DNA of 64,000 bases from Sphingomonas endolithica. GTDB lineage: Bacteria > Pseudomonadota > Alphaproteobacteria > Sphingomonadales > Sphingomonadaceae. The notes beneath the pieces are model-generated. The model saw only the letters and a program-made list of their open reading frames with translations, did not search any database and was not told the DNA's origin. Numbering within the stretch: position 1 is the first letter of the stretch; every line of letters begins with the position of its first letter. The stretch lies in NCBI RefSeq assembly GCF_025231525.1, contig NZ_CP103057.1, forward strand, positions 620,001 to 684,000, read 5' to 3'. Positions 57,530 to 64,000 of this stretch are shown one piece after another. Made by a program: the position numbers and the translations under genes.

Positions 57530-59079
57530 TCGACCGACGCGACGATGACGAGCTCAGCCTACGATGGTCCGGGCGCGTATCGCTCACGCCACGCATCCTG
57601 GCCGTCAACATCTTCGCGCTGGCCTTGCTGGCCGGCGGTTTCTTCTATCTCGATTCCTACCGCAGCCGCATTCTCGACAGCCGTATCGTCCAGTCGACCA
57701 GCGAAGCTCGGCTGATTGCCGAGGCATTGCTCTCGGTCGCTCCGGAACGGAGCGATGCGCTCATGCTGCGACTGGCAAGAGATACAGGCGCTCGCTTGCG
57801 GTTGTTCGACCCCGAAGGTCGGTTGACGGCTGACACGCGAACGCTCGGGTTGCGCAACGTCGTGTTGCAGGATCCCGACAAGCAGGATTGGGGACAGCGA
57901 TCGGCGCGCTTCCTGGACGCGGTGATCGATACCGTGGTGGGTGCCGCTCGTGCGCCGCTGTACCGAGAGCGTGGCGATGGGCAGGACTGGCCGGACGTTC
58001 GTGCCGCTCGCCCGGGAGGACCGGCCCATGCCACGGTTTGGCGCGCGCCTGACCGGACACCGGTGATCACGGCCGCAGCCGCGGTGCCGGGTCATGGCGT
58101 GGTGATGATGACTAGCAACGCGACGGACATCACGCAAACGGTCCGCGTCGAGCGATTCCGCTTGAGCGTCGTGCTGTTGATCGTGGCTTTGGTTTCGATC
58201 CTGCTCTCGCTATTCCTCGCTCGGACGATCGTTCGGCCCTTGCGGCGGTTGGCGCGAGCGGCGGTGCGGGTGCGCTTAGGACGTGCACGCGAGGTGGTCG
58301 TGCCGCGCCTACCATCGCGTCGGGACGAAGTGGGCATGCTGGCGCGCGCCTTGTCCGACATGAGCCTTGCGCTGCGCGCTAGGATCGACGCGACCGAGGC
58401 CTTTGCCGCAGATGTCACACACGAGATGAAGAACCCCCTCGCCTCGATGCGCTCGGCGATCGACAGCCTGTCGATGGTACGGGACGCGGACTTGCAGGAA
58501 CGCCTGCTCGCCATCGTGCGCGATGACGTGCATCGGCTCGACCGCCTGATCACGGACATTTCGGAGGCTTCGCGGTTGGACGCGCAGCTCAGCCGCGCAA
58601 GGTTCGAGCCGGTCGATGTTGCCGCTGTGATTGTCGGGCTGGTCGCACAGCGCGAGCAACGCGGGCTCGAACGCGGCGTGCGATTGCGCTTCGACAAGCC
58701 ATGGGCCACGCCGTTGCGTGTCATGGGTGATGGCGCGCGGCTGGAACGCGTGTTCGAGAATCTGGTGGAGAATGCAATCTCCTTTTCCCCTGATCTTGGG
58801 CTCATCAAGATCACCGCAGAAGCTGATGAGCTGGATGTGACGGTGTATGTGGACGACGAAGGACCAGGCGTGCCTGAGGAAGCGCGCGAGCAAGTGTTCA
58901 GCCGCTTTCACTCGCTGCGCCCCGAGGGCGAAGCGTTCGGGAAGCATTCCGGTCTTGGCCTTGCCATCGCCCGCACCATTGTCGAGGGACATCAGGGTGG
59001 CATTGCCGTCACGGGGCGGGAGGATGGGTTGAGCGGTGCGCGCTTTGCAGTGACCTTACCCTTGGCAAGTCAGCGATGA
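57526..59079 (+). CDS. chvG: Sensor histidine kinase ChvG
   Basis: This 517-residue sensor has two membrane segments (about 24-42 and 213-233) flanking a periplasmic domain of about 170 residues. A HAMP domain follows, then phospho-acceptor His299 ([20 protein letters not shown]). ATPase motifs [18 protein letters not shown] and [10 protein letters not shown] are intact. It is expected to phosphorylate ChvI. Four-base overlaps join it to chvI and hprK. Confidence 0.94.
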   Translation: MIDRRDDDELSLRWSGRVSLTPRILAVNIFALALLAGGFFYLDSYRSRILDSRIVQSTSEARLIAEALLSVAPERSDALMLRLARDTGARLRLFDPEGRLTADTRTLGLRNVVLQDPDKQDWGQRSARFLDAVIDTVVGAARAPLYRERGDGQDWPDVRAARPGGPAHATVWRAPDRTPVITAAAAVPGHGVVMMTSNATDITQTVRVERFRLSVVLLIVALVSILLSLFLARTIVRPLRRLARAAVRVRLGRAREVVVPRLPSRRDEVGMLARALSDMSLALRARIDATEAFAADVTHEMKNPLASMRSAIDSLSMVRDADLQERLLAIVRDDVHRLDRLITDISEASRLDAQLSRARFEPVDVAAVIVGLVAQREQRGLERGVRLRFDKPWATPLRVMGDGARLERVFENLVENAISFSPDLGLIKITAEADELDVTVYVDDEGPGVPEEAREQVFSRFHSLRPEGEAFGKHSGLGLAIARTIVEGHQGGIAVTGREDGLSGARFAVTLPLASQR

Positions 59080-59507
59080 ACAGGACCGAAGGGCCTAGTG
59101 AGACGCTGCATGTCTCCACCGTCGCGATCGATGGTCATGCCGTGTTGCTCGAGGGGCCGTCCGGCTCGGGCAAATCCGACCTCGCCTTGCGCCTGATCGA
59201 TCGTGGCGCGGTGTTGGTCAGCGACGATTACACGATCCTCACCGCGCACGGCACGGCGCTAATCGCGCATGCGCCGTCTACCATATCGGGCAAGATCGAG
59301 GTGCGCGGGTTGGGGATCATGCCGATGCCGTATGTCGACGCGGTCCCGGTCGCCTTGCTGGTGCGGTTGGAAGATGTCGTCGAACGACTACCGACCGACG
59401 AAATGCGCGTCATTGCCGGCATTGTGATCCCGGAAATCGCCTTGATCCCCGGCGAACCATCGGCGCCGATCAAGGTCGAGCTTGCACTAAATCGGGAGCT
59501 TGGATGA
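59076..59507 (+). CDS. hprK: HPr kinase/phosphorylase, short alphaproteobacterial form
   Basis: This protein has 143 residues, against about 310 in Firmicutes. It consists only of the catalytic C-terminal domain: P-loop GPSGSGKS (27-34), DD pair at 50-51, and the signature EVRGLGIM (75-82). It phosphorylates HPr on serine and may remove it. The N-terminal domain is absent, as is normal in this class. It sits between chvG and rapZ, tying PTS state to the ChvGI system. Confidence 0.93.
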   Translation: MNRTEGPSETLHVSTVAIDGHAVLLEGPSGSGKSDLALRLIDRGAVLVSDDYTILTAHGTALIAHAPSTISGKIEVRGLGIMPMPYVDAVPVALLVRLEDVVERLPTDEMRVIAGIVIPEIALIPGEPSAPIKVELALNRELG

Positions 59508-60445
59508 TGGTAGGGCGCAAGGATATCCTGCTCGTCACCGGCATGTCCGGTGCAGGCAAATCTACCGTGTTGCGGACGCTGGAAGATCTCGGCTGGGAGG
59601 TGGTCGACAATCTGCCGCTGCTCCTGCTGGACCGTTTGCTGGCCACGCCGCTGCCCGAAAGCGCCGAGGGCAATCAGCAGCCGCTCGCGATCGGCATCGG
59701 CGCACGGACGCGCGATTTCGATCCCGAGCGCATCGTCAACCGCATCCAGATGTTGCGTGAAGACCATGGCCACGATGTCGGCACTTTGTTCCTGGATTGC
59801 GCCGGCGTGGAGCTGGAACGGCGATATTCCGAGACGCGGCGGCGGCACCCGCTGGCGCCCGATCGTCCGGCAAGCGACGGAATCGCGCGGGAACGGGAAT
59901 TGCTGACGCCGCTGCGGCGGTGGGCCAACCGGCTGATCGATACGACCAACCTCACCGCCTACGAGCTTGCCCAGCAGGTGCGTGCGACGTTCGCCGGCGA
60001 TCACCGTGGCGAGCCGACCTTGTCGATCATGTCGTTCGGTTTTTCGCGAGGGCTGCCACGGAATGCCGATCTGGTGTTCGACATGCGTTTCCTGCGCAAT
60101 CCGCATTGGGTGGCGGCTCTGCGACCCGGAACTGGGCTGGACGAGGATGTCGCTGCTTATGTTGCGGGCGATCCGGCCTATGAACCGGCACTGGCGCAGA
60201 TCGAATCGCTGCTGTTGCTGTTGCTCCCGCGCTACAGGGCGGAGGGAAAGTCGTACATCAACGTCGCATTTGGGTGTACCGGGGGGAGACATCGATCGGT
60301 GCACGTCGTGGAGCGGGTCGCGGCACGGTTGCGCGGCGCAGCATTTTCGCCCACGGTCACCCATCGCGATTTGACGGCGGCACCTCAGGACAGCCTGGAA
60401 GGTGCGGCGCTGGGCACGCCTGGTAGTGGAACGAAGTTGGAATGA
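59504..60445 (+). CDS. rapZ: RapZ-family nucleotide-binding protein (YvcJ)
   Basis: This 313-residue protein has P-loop GMSGAGKST (13-21), the conserved block DLVFDMRFLRNPHW and a C-terminal domain with INVAFGCTGGRHRSVHVVE. In E. coli RapZ is an RNase adapter for glucosamine-6-phosphate control; alphaproteobacterial members may work otherwise. Its position between HPr kinase and PTS genes is conserved. Overlaps of four bases flank both sides. Confidence 0.94.
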   Translation: MMVGRKDILLVTGMSGAGKSTVLRTLEDLGWEVVDNLPLLLLDRLLATPLPESAEGNQQPLAIGIGARTRDFDPERIVNRIQMLREDHGHDVGTLFLDCAGVELERRYSETRRRHPLAPDRPASDGIARERELLTPLRRWANRLIDTTNLTAYELAQQVRATFAGDHRGEPTLSIMSFGFSRGLPRNADLVFDMRFLRNPHWVAALRPGTGLDEDVAAYVAGDPAYEPALAQIESLLLLLLPRYRAEGKSYINVAFGCTGGRHRSVHVVERVAARLRGAAFSPTVTHRDLTAAPQDSLEGAALGTPGSGTKLE

Positions 60446-60849
60446 TCGGCCTGGTTCTGGTGACGCATGGGCGCCTTGCGGAGGAGTTCGTGACCGCGAT
60501 GGAGCACGTCGTCGGCAAACAAGACGCCATTGCGACGATCGCGATCGGGCCCGATGACGACATGGAAGCGCGACGTGCCGACATCGCCAACGCCGTCGCC
60601 GACGTGGACGATGGCAGTGGCGTGATCCTGCTTACCGATTTGTTCGGTGGGACGCCGTCGAACCTCGCAATCTCATTGATGGAGAAGGGTCGTTTCGAGG
60701 TGATCGCCGGGATCAACCTGCCGATGCTCATCCGGCTCGGCTCGGCTCGGTCCAAGATGAAGGTCGTCGATGCCGTCGCCGCGGCGCGGGAGGCGGGACG
60801 CAAGTACATCACCGTCGCGTCCGAAGTTCTGGGCGAGGCCGCCGCCTGA
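60442..60849 (+). CDS. PTS IIA component, mannose (EIIA-Man) type
   Basis: This 135-residue protein has phospho-acceptor His9 in VLVTHGRLAEEF and the LTDLFGGTPSNLA block. No transport partner (IIB, IIC) is present here, so it is probably a regulatory terminal phosphate acceptor of the nitrogen-type PTS. It shares one base with ptsH (TGATG). Confidence 0.94.
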   Translation: MIGLVLVTHGRLAEEFVTAMEHVVGKQDAIATIAIGPDDDMEARRADIANAVADVDDGSGVILLTDLFGGTPSNLAISLMEKGRFEVIAGINLPMLIRLGSARSKMKVVDAVAAAREAGRKYITVASEVLGEAAA

Positions 60850-61121
60850 TGGCCGTGCAGCGTACCGTGCTCATTACCAACAAGCGTGGGCTGCATGCCC
60901 GTGCCAGCGCCAAGTTCGTGACCCTCGCCTCCAGCCAGCCGATCGACGTGAGCGTCGAAAAGGAGGGCGCCGGATCGGTGACCGGTACCTCGATCATGGG
61001 GCTGATGATGCTGGGTGCGGCGATGGGCGATTCCATCATCATCTCGGCCGACGGCGAAGGCGACGAGGCCGCCGTGCAGGCGCTGTGCGCGTTGGTCGAG
61101 GCCAAGTTCGGGGAGGATTGA
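60849..61121 (+). CDS. ptsH: Phosphocarrier protein HPr
   Basis: This 90-residue protein carries phosphate from enzyme I. The PEP-derived site is His16 in NKRGLHARASAKFV, and the regulatory serine (target of HprK) is Ser47 in GTSIMGLMML. Enzyme I is not in the window. GGGAGG near its end serves the next gene. Confidence 0.97.
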   Translation: MAVQRTVLITNKRGLHARASAKFVTLASSQPIDVSVEKEGAGSVTGTSIMGLMMLGAAMGDSIIISADGEGDEAAVQALCALVEAKFGED

Positions 61122-61125
61122 CCCC

Positions 61126-61926
61126 GTGCCACGTGAGATCACCGCCTTTTCCAACCCGTTGATCAAGCGCATGCGGATGCTGCGCGAGAAGCGGCATCGC
61201 CGTGCCGAGGGGCTGTTCCTGGCCGAGGGACTGCGCATCCTGACGGAAGCGCGGGAAAACGGGCGTATCCCGGAGTTCCTGTTCTACTCGCGTGAGGGCG
61301 CCCAGCATCCCTTGGTGCGCACGCTGATCTTCGATGTCGAGGATAGCGGCGGCCAGGCGATCGAGACGGTGCCGGATATCCTGACCAAGCTGTCGGGCAA
61401 GGATAACCCGCAAGCGGTGGTCGGCGTGTTTGCCGCGTTCGACTCGGCGCTGGCGGTGCTCGATCGGACCACGGCCGATATCTGGCTGGTGGCAGAGCGG
61501 CTGCGCGACCCTGGCAATCTCGGCACGATCCTGCGCACCGGCGACGCGGTCGGCGCCGGCGGGTTAATCCTGATCGGCGAATGCGTCGACCCCTTCTCGA
61601 TCGAAGCGGTGCGGGCGAGCATGGGTGCCTTGTTCACCGTGCCGGTGGTGCAGACGGAATGGGACGCGTTCCTGCCGTGGTTGCGCAGCGGCCCCGGCCA
61701 GCTGGTGGGGCTGAGCCTCGATACCGAGAATGACTATCGCGCTGCGCGGTATGACAGCCCGACCTTCCTGCTGACCGGCAACGAGGCGCAGGGCATGCCG
61801 CCCGAAATGGCTGCCGAATGCGACCTGCTGGTCAAGCTGCCGATGCTGGGCAAGGCGGACAGCCTGAACGCGGCCGTCGCCACGGCGGTGATGGCGTATG
61901 AGGTGCTGGCGCAACGGCGCGGTTGA
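61126..61926 (+). CDS. SpoU/TrmH-family RNA 2'-O-methyltransferase
   Basis: This 266-residue protein has an N-terminal substrate-binding domain (KRMRMLREKRHRRAEGLFLA) and a SPOUT knot domain. Its motifs are DPGNLGTILRTGDAVGAGG, LLTGNEAQGMP and KADSLNAAVATAVMAYE. Relatives 2'-O-methylate rRNA or tRNA; the exact site is unclear. The GTG at 61126 has GGGAGG nine bases upstream. Confidence 0.92.
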   Translation: MPREITAFSNPLIKRMRMLREKRHRRAEGLFLAEGLRILTEARENGRIPEFLFYSREGAQHPLVRTLIFDVEDSGGQAIETVPDILTKLSGKDNPQAVVGVFAAFDSALAVLDRTTADIWLVAERLRDPGNLGTILRTGDAVGAGGLILIGECVDPFSIEAVRASMGALFTVPVVQTEWDAFLPWLRSGPGQLVGLSLDTENDYRAARYDSPTFLLTGNEAQGMPPEMAAECDLLVKLPMLGKADSLNAAVATAVMAYEVLAQRRG

Positions 61927-61981
61927 GCTTGCCCGTGGCAGTGTTCGTGCATCCGGTATGATTAGGCCGAGGAGAACGCAG

Positions 61982-62230
61982 ATGGACGTTGCGATCGACG
62001 CGCGCTGGGAAGGCTTCGTGCAGGATGCCGTCAGGGACGGAAAGTTCGAGTCGGCTAGCGATGTGGTGAACGAGGGGCTTCGGCTCGTTGAGGAACGCGA
62101 AGCCAAGTTGCAGGCGTTGCGGGATACGTTGGCGGCTTCAATGGCGCGCGGTGGGTCATACACCAGCGAGGAAGTCCGCAATCGAATTGCGTCTAGTTTG
62201 GCAGAGCGTCGGACGGCCAAGGCTTCGTGA
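61982..62230 (+). CDS. parD: ParD-like antitoxin
   Basis: This 82-residue protein has the ribbon-helix-helix type start (RWEGFVQDAVRDGKFESASD, then VVNEGLRLVEERE) and a disordered, charged tail, both typical of ParD/CopG antitoxins. The first gene of a toxin-antitoxin pair usually represses the operon. GAGGAGAA precedes the ATG at 61982. It overlaps the toxin by four bases (GTGA). Confidence 0.9.
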   Translation: MDVAIDARWEGFVQDAVRDGKFESASDVVNEGLRLVEEREAKLQALRDTLAASMARGGSYTSEEVRNRIASSLAERRTAKAS

Positions 62231-62550
62231 CCAGGCGGCTGCGCTTCGTCGCATCTGCTTTTGAAAACCTTGATGATATCGCGCACTATGATGATATCGC
62301 GCACTATATTGCCGAGCAGTCCAGCAGTATCGATGTGGCTATAGCTTTGGTCGATCGCATCACAGATCACTGCGAGCGCCTTGCCGCGTTGCCAGGCCTG
62401 CTTGGTACAAAGCGATCGGACCTGCTGGCGGACATTCGCACCACCCCCTCGAATGGCTATGTGATCTACTTTCGCTACACCGCCGATGCCATCGAGGTGA
62501 TCAACGTGCTTCATGCCAGCCGGGATGCCGAGGCGCATTTCCAGGGTTAA
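62227..62550 (+). CDS. parE: ParE-like toxin with a duplicated hexapeptide
   Basis: This 107-residue RelE/ParE-fold protein ends in the family block SNGYVIYFRYTADAIEVINV followed by LHASRD. ParE toxins poison DNA gyrase. An exact 18-bp tandem duplication (62272-62289, 62290-62307) doubles DDIAHY in the first helix region. The normal family pattern (a helix like LDDIAHYIAEQ) appears once in relatives, so the insertion may reduce or abolish activity. The start is a GTG overlapping the antitoxin stop. Confidence 0.88.
   Translation: MTRRLRFVASAFENLDDIAHYDDIAHYIAEQSSSIDVAIALVDRITDHCERLAALPGLLGTKRSDLLADIRTTPSNGYVIYFRYTADAIEVINVLHASRDAEAHFQG
62272..62307 (+). repeat. 18-bp tandem duplication within parE
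   Basis: GATGATATCGCGCACTAT occurs twice in direct succession with no mismatch. Being a multiple of three it keeps the frame. It looks like a recent slippage or recombination event. Confidence 0.95.
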
Positions 62551-62557
62551 CGCGCCG

Positions 62558-63943
62558 TCACTCGGCCCGTTCTCTCGATTCCTCCAGCAGCGCCGGCGCG
62601 GTGCCCTGCCGGGCGAGTGTCTCGATCGCCGGCACGTCTTCCAGTTCGCGAGCGCCGGTTTCGACGTTGAGCGCCTTGAACTTGCGGCCGGTGACCATCA
62701 GGCGGCCGTTAAATGAATTGCTGAAGGCGTTGAAGTTGCTCACCGCGCTGTTCAGCCCCGAACCGACCTTGCGCAGGTCGTCTGCCACCTTGGCGAGGCG
62801 ATCGTGCATCTCCTTGCCGAGTTCGCCGATCTGGCGCGCTTCCTTGGCGAGCTTCTCCTGCCGCCATACGGCGGCGACAGTGCGGGCGATGGCGATCAGG
62901 TTCGTCGGTGTCGCCAGCAGCACCCGCTTGTCGAACGCGAAATCCCACAAGGTCGGATCATGTTCGAGCGCGGCGGACAGGAAATGCTCGCCCGGCACGA
63001 ACATGATGACGTAATCAGGCGCATCGGCGAACTGGCTCCAATAAGCCTTGTTGCCGAGGCCGTTGACGTGCGCGCGCATTGCCGCGGCGTGCGCGCCGAG
63101 CGCGATCAGCTTCTCGGCATCGTCGGCGGCACCGAACGCGTCCTGATAGGCGTTGAGCGACACCTTGGCGTCGATAACGAGCGACTGGCCGCCGGGGATG
63201 TTGATGATGACGTCGGGACGCAGCCGGCCGCCATCCTCGCCGGCGACGCTGACCTCGGTCTGGAAATCGGCATGTTCGGACAGGCCACAGCTTTCGAGCA
63301 CGTTCTTCAGTTGCTGCTCGCCCCAGCGGCCGCGTGACTTTGGAGCGTTGCGCAGCGAGTTGACCAGTTTGGCCGCCTCGGTGGAGACCTTCTCCTGGCC
63401 GATGCGCATCTGTTCGATCTGGCCCTTGAGCTCGCTGAACGCGCCCTTGCGCTCGTTCTCGACCTTGCCGACCGCTTCCTCATATTTGAGCAGGCGATCG
63501 CTGACTGGCTGAAGCATGGACTTGAGGTTCTGCCCCGCCGTTTCTTCGGACTGCTTGAAGCGCTCGTCGGCTCTAGCGAGAAACGCCTTCTGTGCCTCGC
63601 TCAGCAGTTTTCCAGCAACCTCATTGAAGTGGCCGGTCATTGCTTCACGCGAATTCTTAAATTCTTCGAGCCGCGCCTCGAAGGCGCTGGAATGCGCCTT
63701 AAGGGTGGCGTTCTCCATCCGGGCAACGTCGCGCTCCTCGCGGATTAGGTCTAGCTGGTCGCGCAGATAGGCCGCGGCCTTGCCGCGCTCCTCCGCCGCG
63801 GCCAACTCGCCGATGGCGCGCTTGAATTCCTCGGTCCGCGCATCCCGCTCGGCGCGGGCTTGCGCGGCCGTGCGGCTGCCGAGCAGCCAGCCGAGCGCCA
63901 GCCCGACGAGGATGGCGATCAGCACGGCGAAGAGGATTTCCAT
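62558..63943 (-). CDS. rmuC: DNA recombination protein RmuC
   Basis: This 461-residue protein has an N-terminal membrane segment (about 4-22) and a long coiled coil (about 25-190). The RmuC nuclease-like domain follows (SRGRWGEQQLKNVLESCGL, RLRPDVIINIPGG and DAKVSLNAYQDAF), a PD-(D/E)XK-type fold. It limits inversions and rearrangements at short repeats in E. coli. It converges with parDE, leaving seven bases between stops. Confidence 0.94.
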   Translation of the reverse strand: MEILFAVLIAILVGLALGWLLGSRTAAQARAERDARTEEFKRAIGELAAAEERGKAAAYLRDQLDLIREERDVARMENATLKAHSSAFEARLEEFKNSREAMTGHFNEVAGKLLSEAQKAFLARADERFKQSEETAGQNLKSMLQPVSDRLLKYEEAVGKVENERKGAFSELKGQIEQMRIGQEKVSTEAAKLVNSLRNAPKSRGRWGEQQLKNVLESCGLSEHADFQTEVSVAGEDGGRLRPDVIINIPGGQSLVIDAKVSLNAYQDAFGAADDAEKLIALGAHAAAMRAHVNGLGNKAYWSQFADAPDYVIMFVPGEHFLSAALEHDPTLWDFAFDKRVLLATPTNLIAIARTVAAVWRQEKLAKEARQIGELGKEMHDRLAKVADDLRKVGSGLNSAVSNFNAFSNSFNGRLMVTGRKFKALNVETGARELEDVPAIETLARQGTAPALLEESRERAE

Positions 63944-64000
63944 CAGCGGACACTCGCGAATGTTGAGGATATTGAACCGCGAACGGCATTTGGCAGCATC

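Noticed and set aside
62558..64000. A gene upstream of rmuC at the window edge
   Set aside because: The last 57 bases hold no frame with recognisable coding content; any such gene lies outside the window.

Overview
This 64 kb window is high-GC, densely packed chromosomal DNA from an alphaproteobacterium, most likely a member of the Sphingomonadales (Sphingomonas-like). The assignment rests on a fused bifunctional IspDF, the order dusB-ntrB-ntrC-ntrY-ntrX followed by hfq-hflX, a double-length Hfq, and the pckA / chvI-chvG-hprK-rapZ-PTS IIA-HPr cluster with the short alphaproteobacterial HprK. An ompH tail-fabZ-rpmE start is also typical of the group. It is core genome rather than an accessory island: there are no insertion sequences, phage genes or CRISPR arrays. 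Most genes in a run overlap by 1-4 bases (ATGA, GTGA or TGATG junctions), so they probably form operons.

Layout. 0-1 kb: envelope/lipid genes (ompH tail, fabZ) and rpmE. 1.2-2.3 kb: a frameshifted acyltransferase next to a tRNA-Ser(TGA). 2.4-11.9 kb (+): peptidoglycan enzymes (lytic transglycosylase, RlpA/SPOR lipoprotein, D-Ala-D-Ala carboxypeptidase), then tmk-holB, metG-tatD-metallohydrolase-aspartic protease, and mazG. 11.8-22.2 kb (-): GNAT, hflX, tandem hfq, a repeat-filled gap, then ntrX, ntrY, ntrC, ntrB and dusB (nitrogen and redox two-component regulation). 22.2-24.6 kb (+): ispDF, a secreted hypothetical, pncC. 24.5-29.3 kb: ratA-lipA, carbonic anhydrase, ppk2, aspS. 29.5-37 kb: rnd with an I78 inhibitor lipoprotein, a SnoaL-like gene, and the minus-strand run ppx-ppk1-hdaA-DUF2066. 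37-43 kb: purM-purN-YjbR-hypothetical, GNAT, ndk, holC, pepA. 43-49.7 kb (+): lptD-surA-pdxA-rsmA and a patatin. 49.8-53.1 kb (-): TPR protein, rsmB, guaB. 53.5-55 kb: SPFH/NfeD pair. 55-62 kb: pckA, divergent from chvI-chvG-hprK-rapZ-PTS IIA-ptsH-rRNA methyltransferase. 62-64 kb: a ParDE module and rmuC.

Working together. Three polyphosphate enzymes (ppk1, ppx, ppk2) lie within 9 kb. The ChvGI system is coupled by overlapping genes to a regulatory, non-transporting PTS (HprK, HPr, IIA-Man, RapZ) and faces pckA, which suggests control of gluconeogenesis. Outer-membrane assembly (lptD, surA), peptidoglycan turnover and ribosome/RNA maintenance (rsmA, rsmB, rnd, dusB, hflX, hfq) make up much of the rest.

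Most unusual content. (1) At least six long inverted-repeat elements with hairpin arms (REPIN-like) of four sequence families lie mostly between genes; one sits inside ispDF as a 90-base in-frame insertion that is translated. (2) Hfq consists of two complete Sm domains. (3) A 45-bp pattern with AAAGTTGA/TCAACTTT half-sites at identical spacing occurs at two unlinked intergenic sites. (4) A 9+5+9 dyad lies between pckA and chvI. (5) The ParE gene carries an 18-bp tandem duplication. I found no multi-gene system that looks wholly undescribed.
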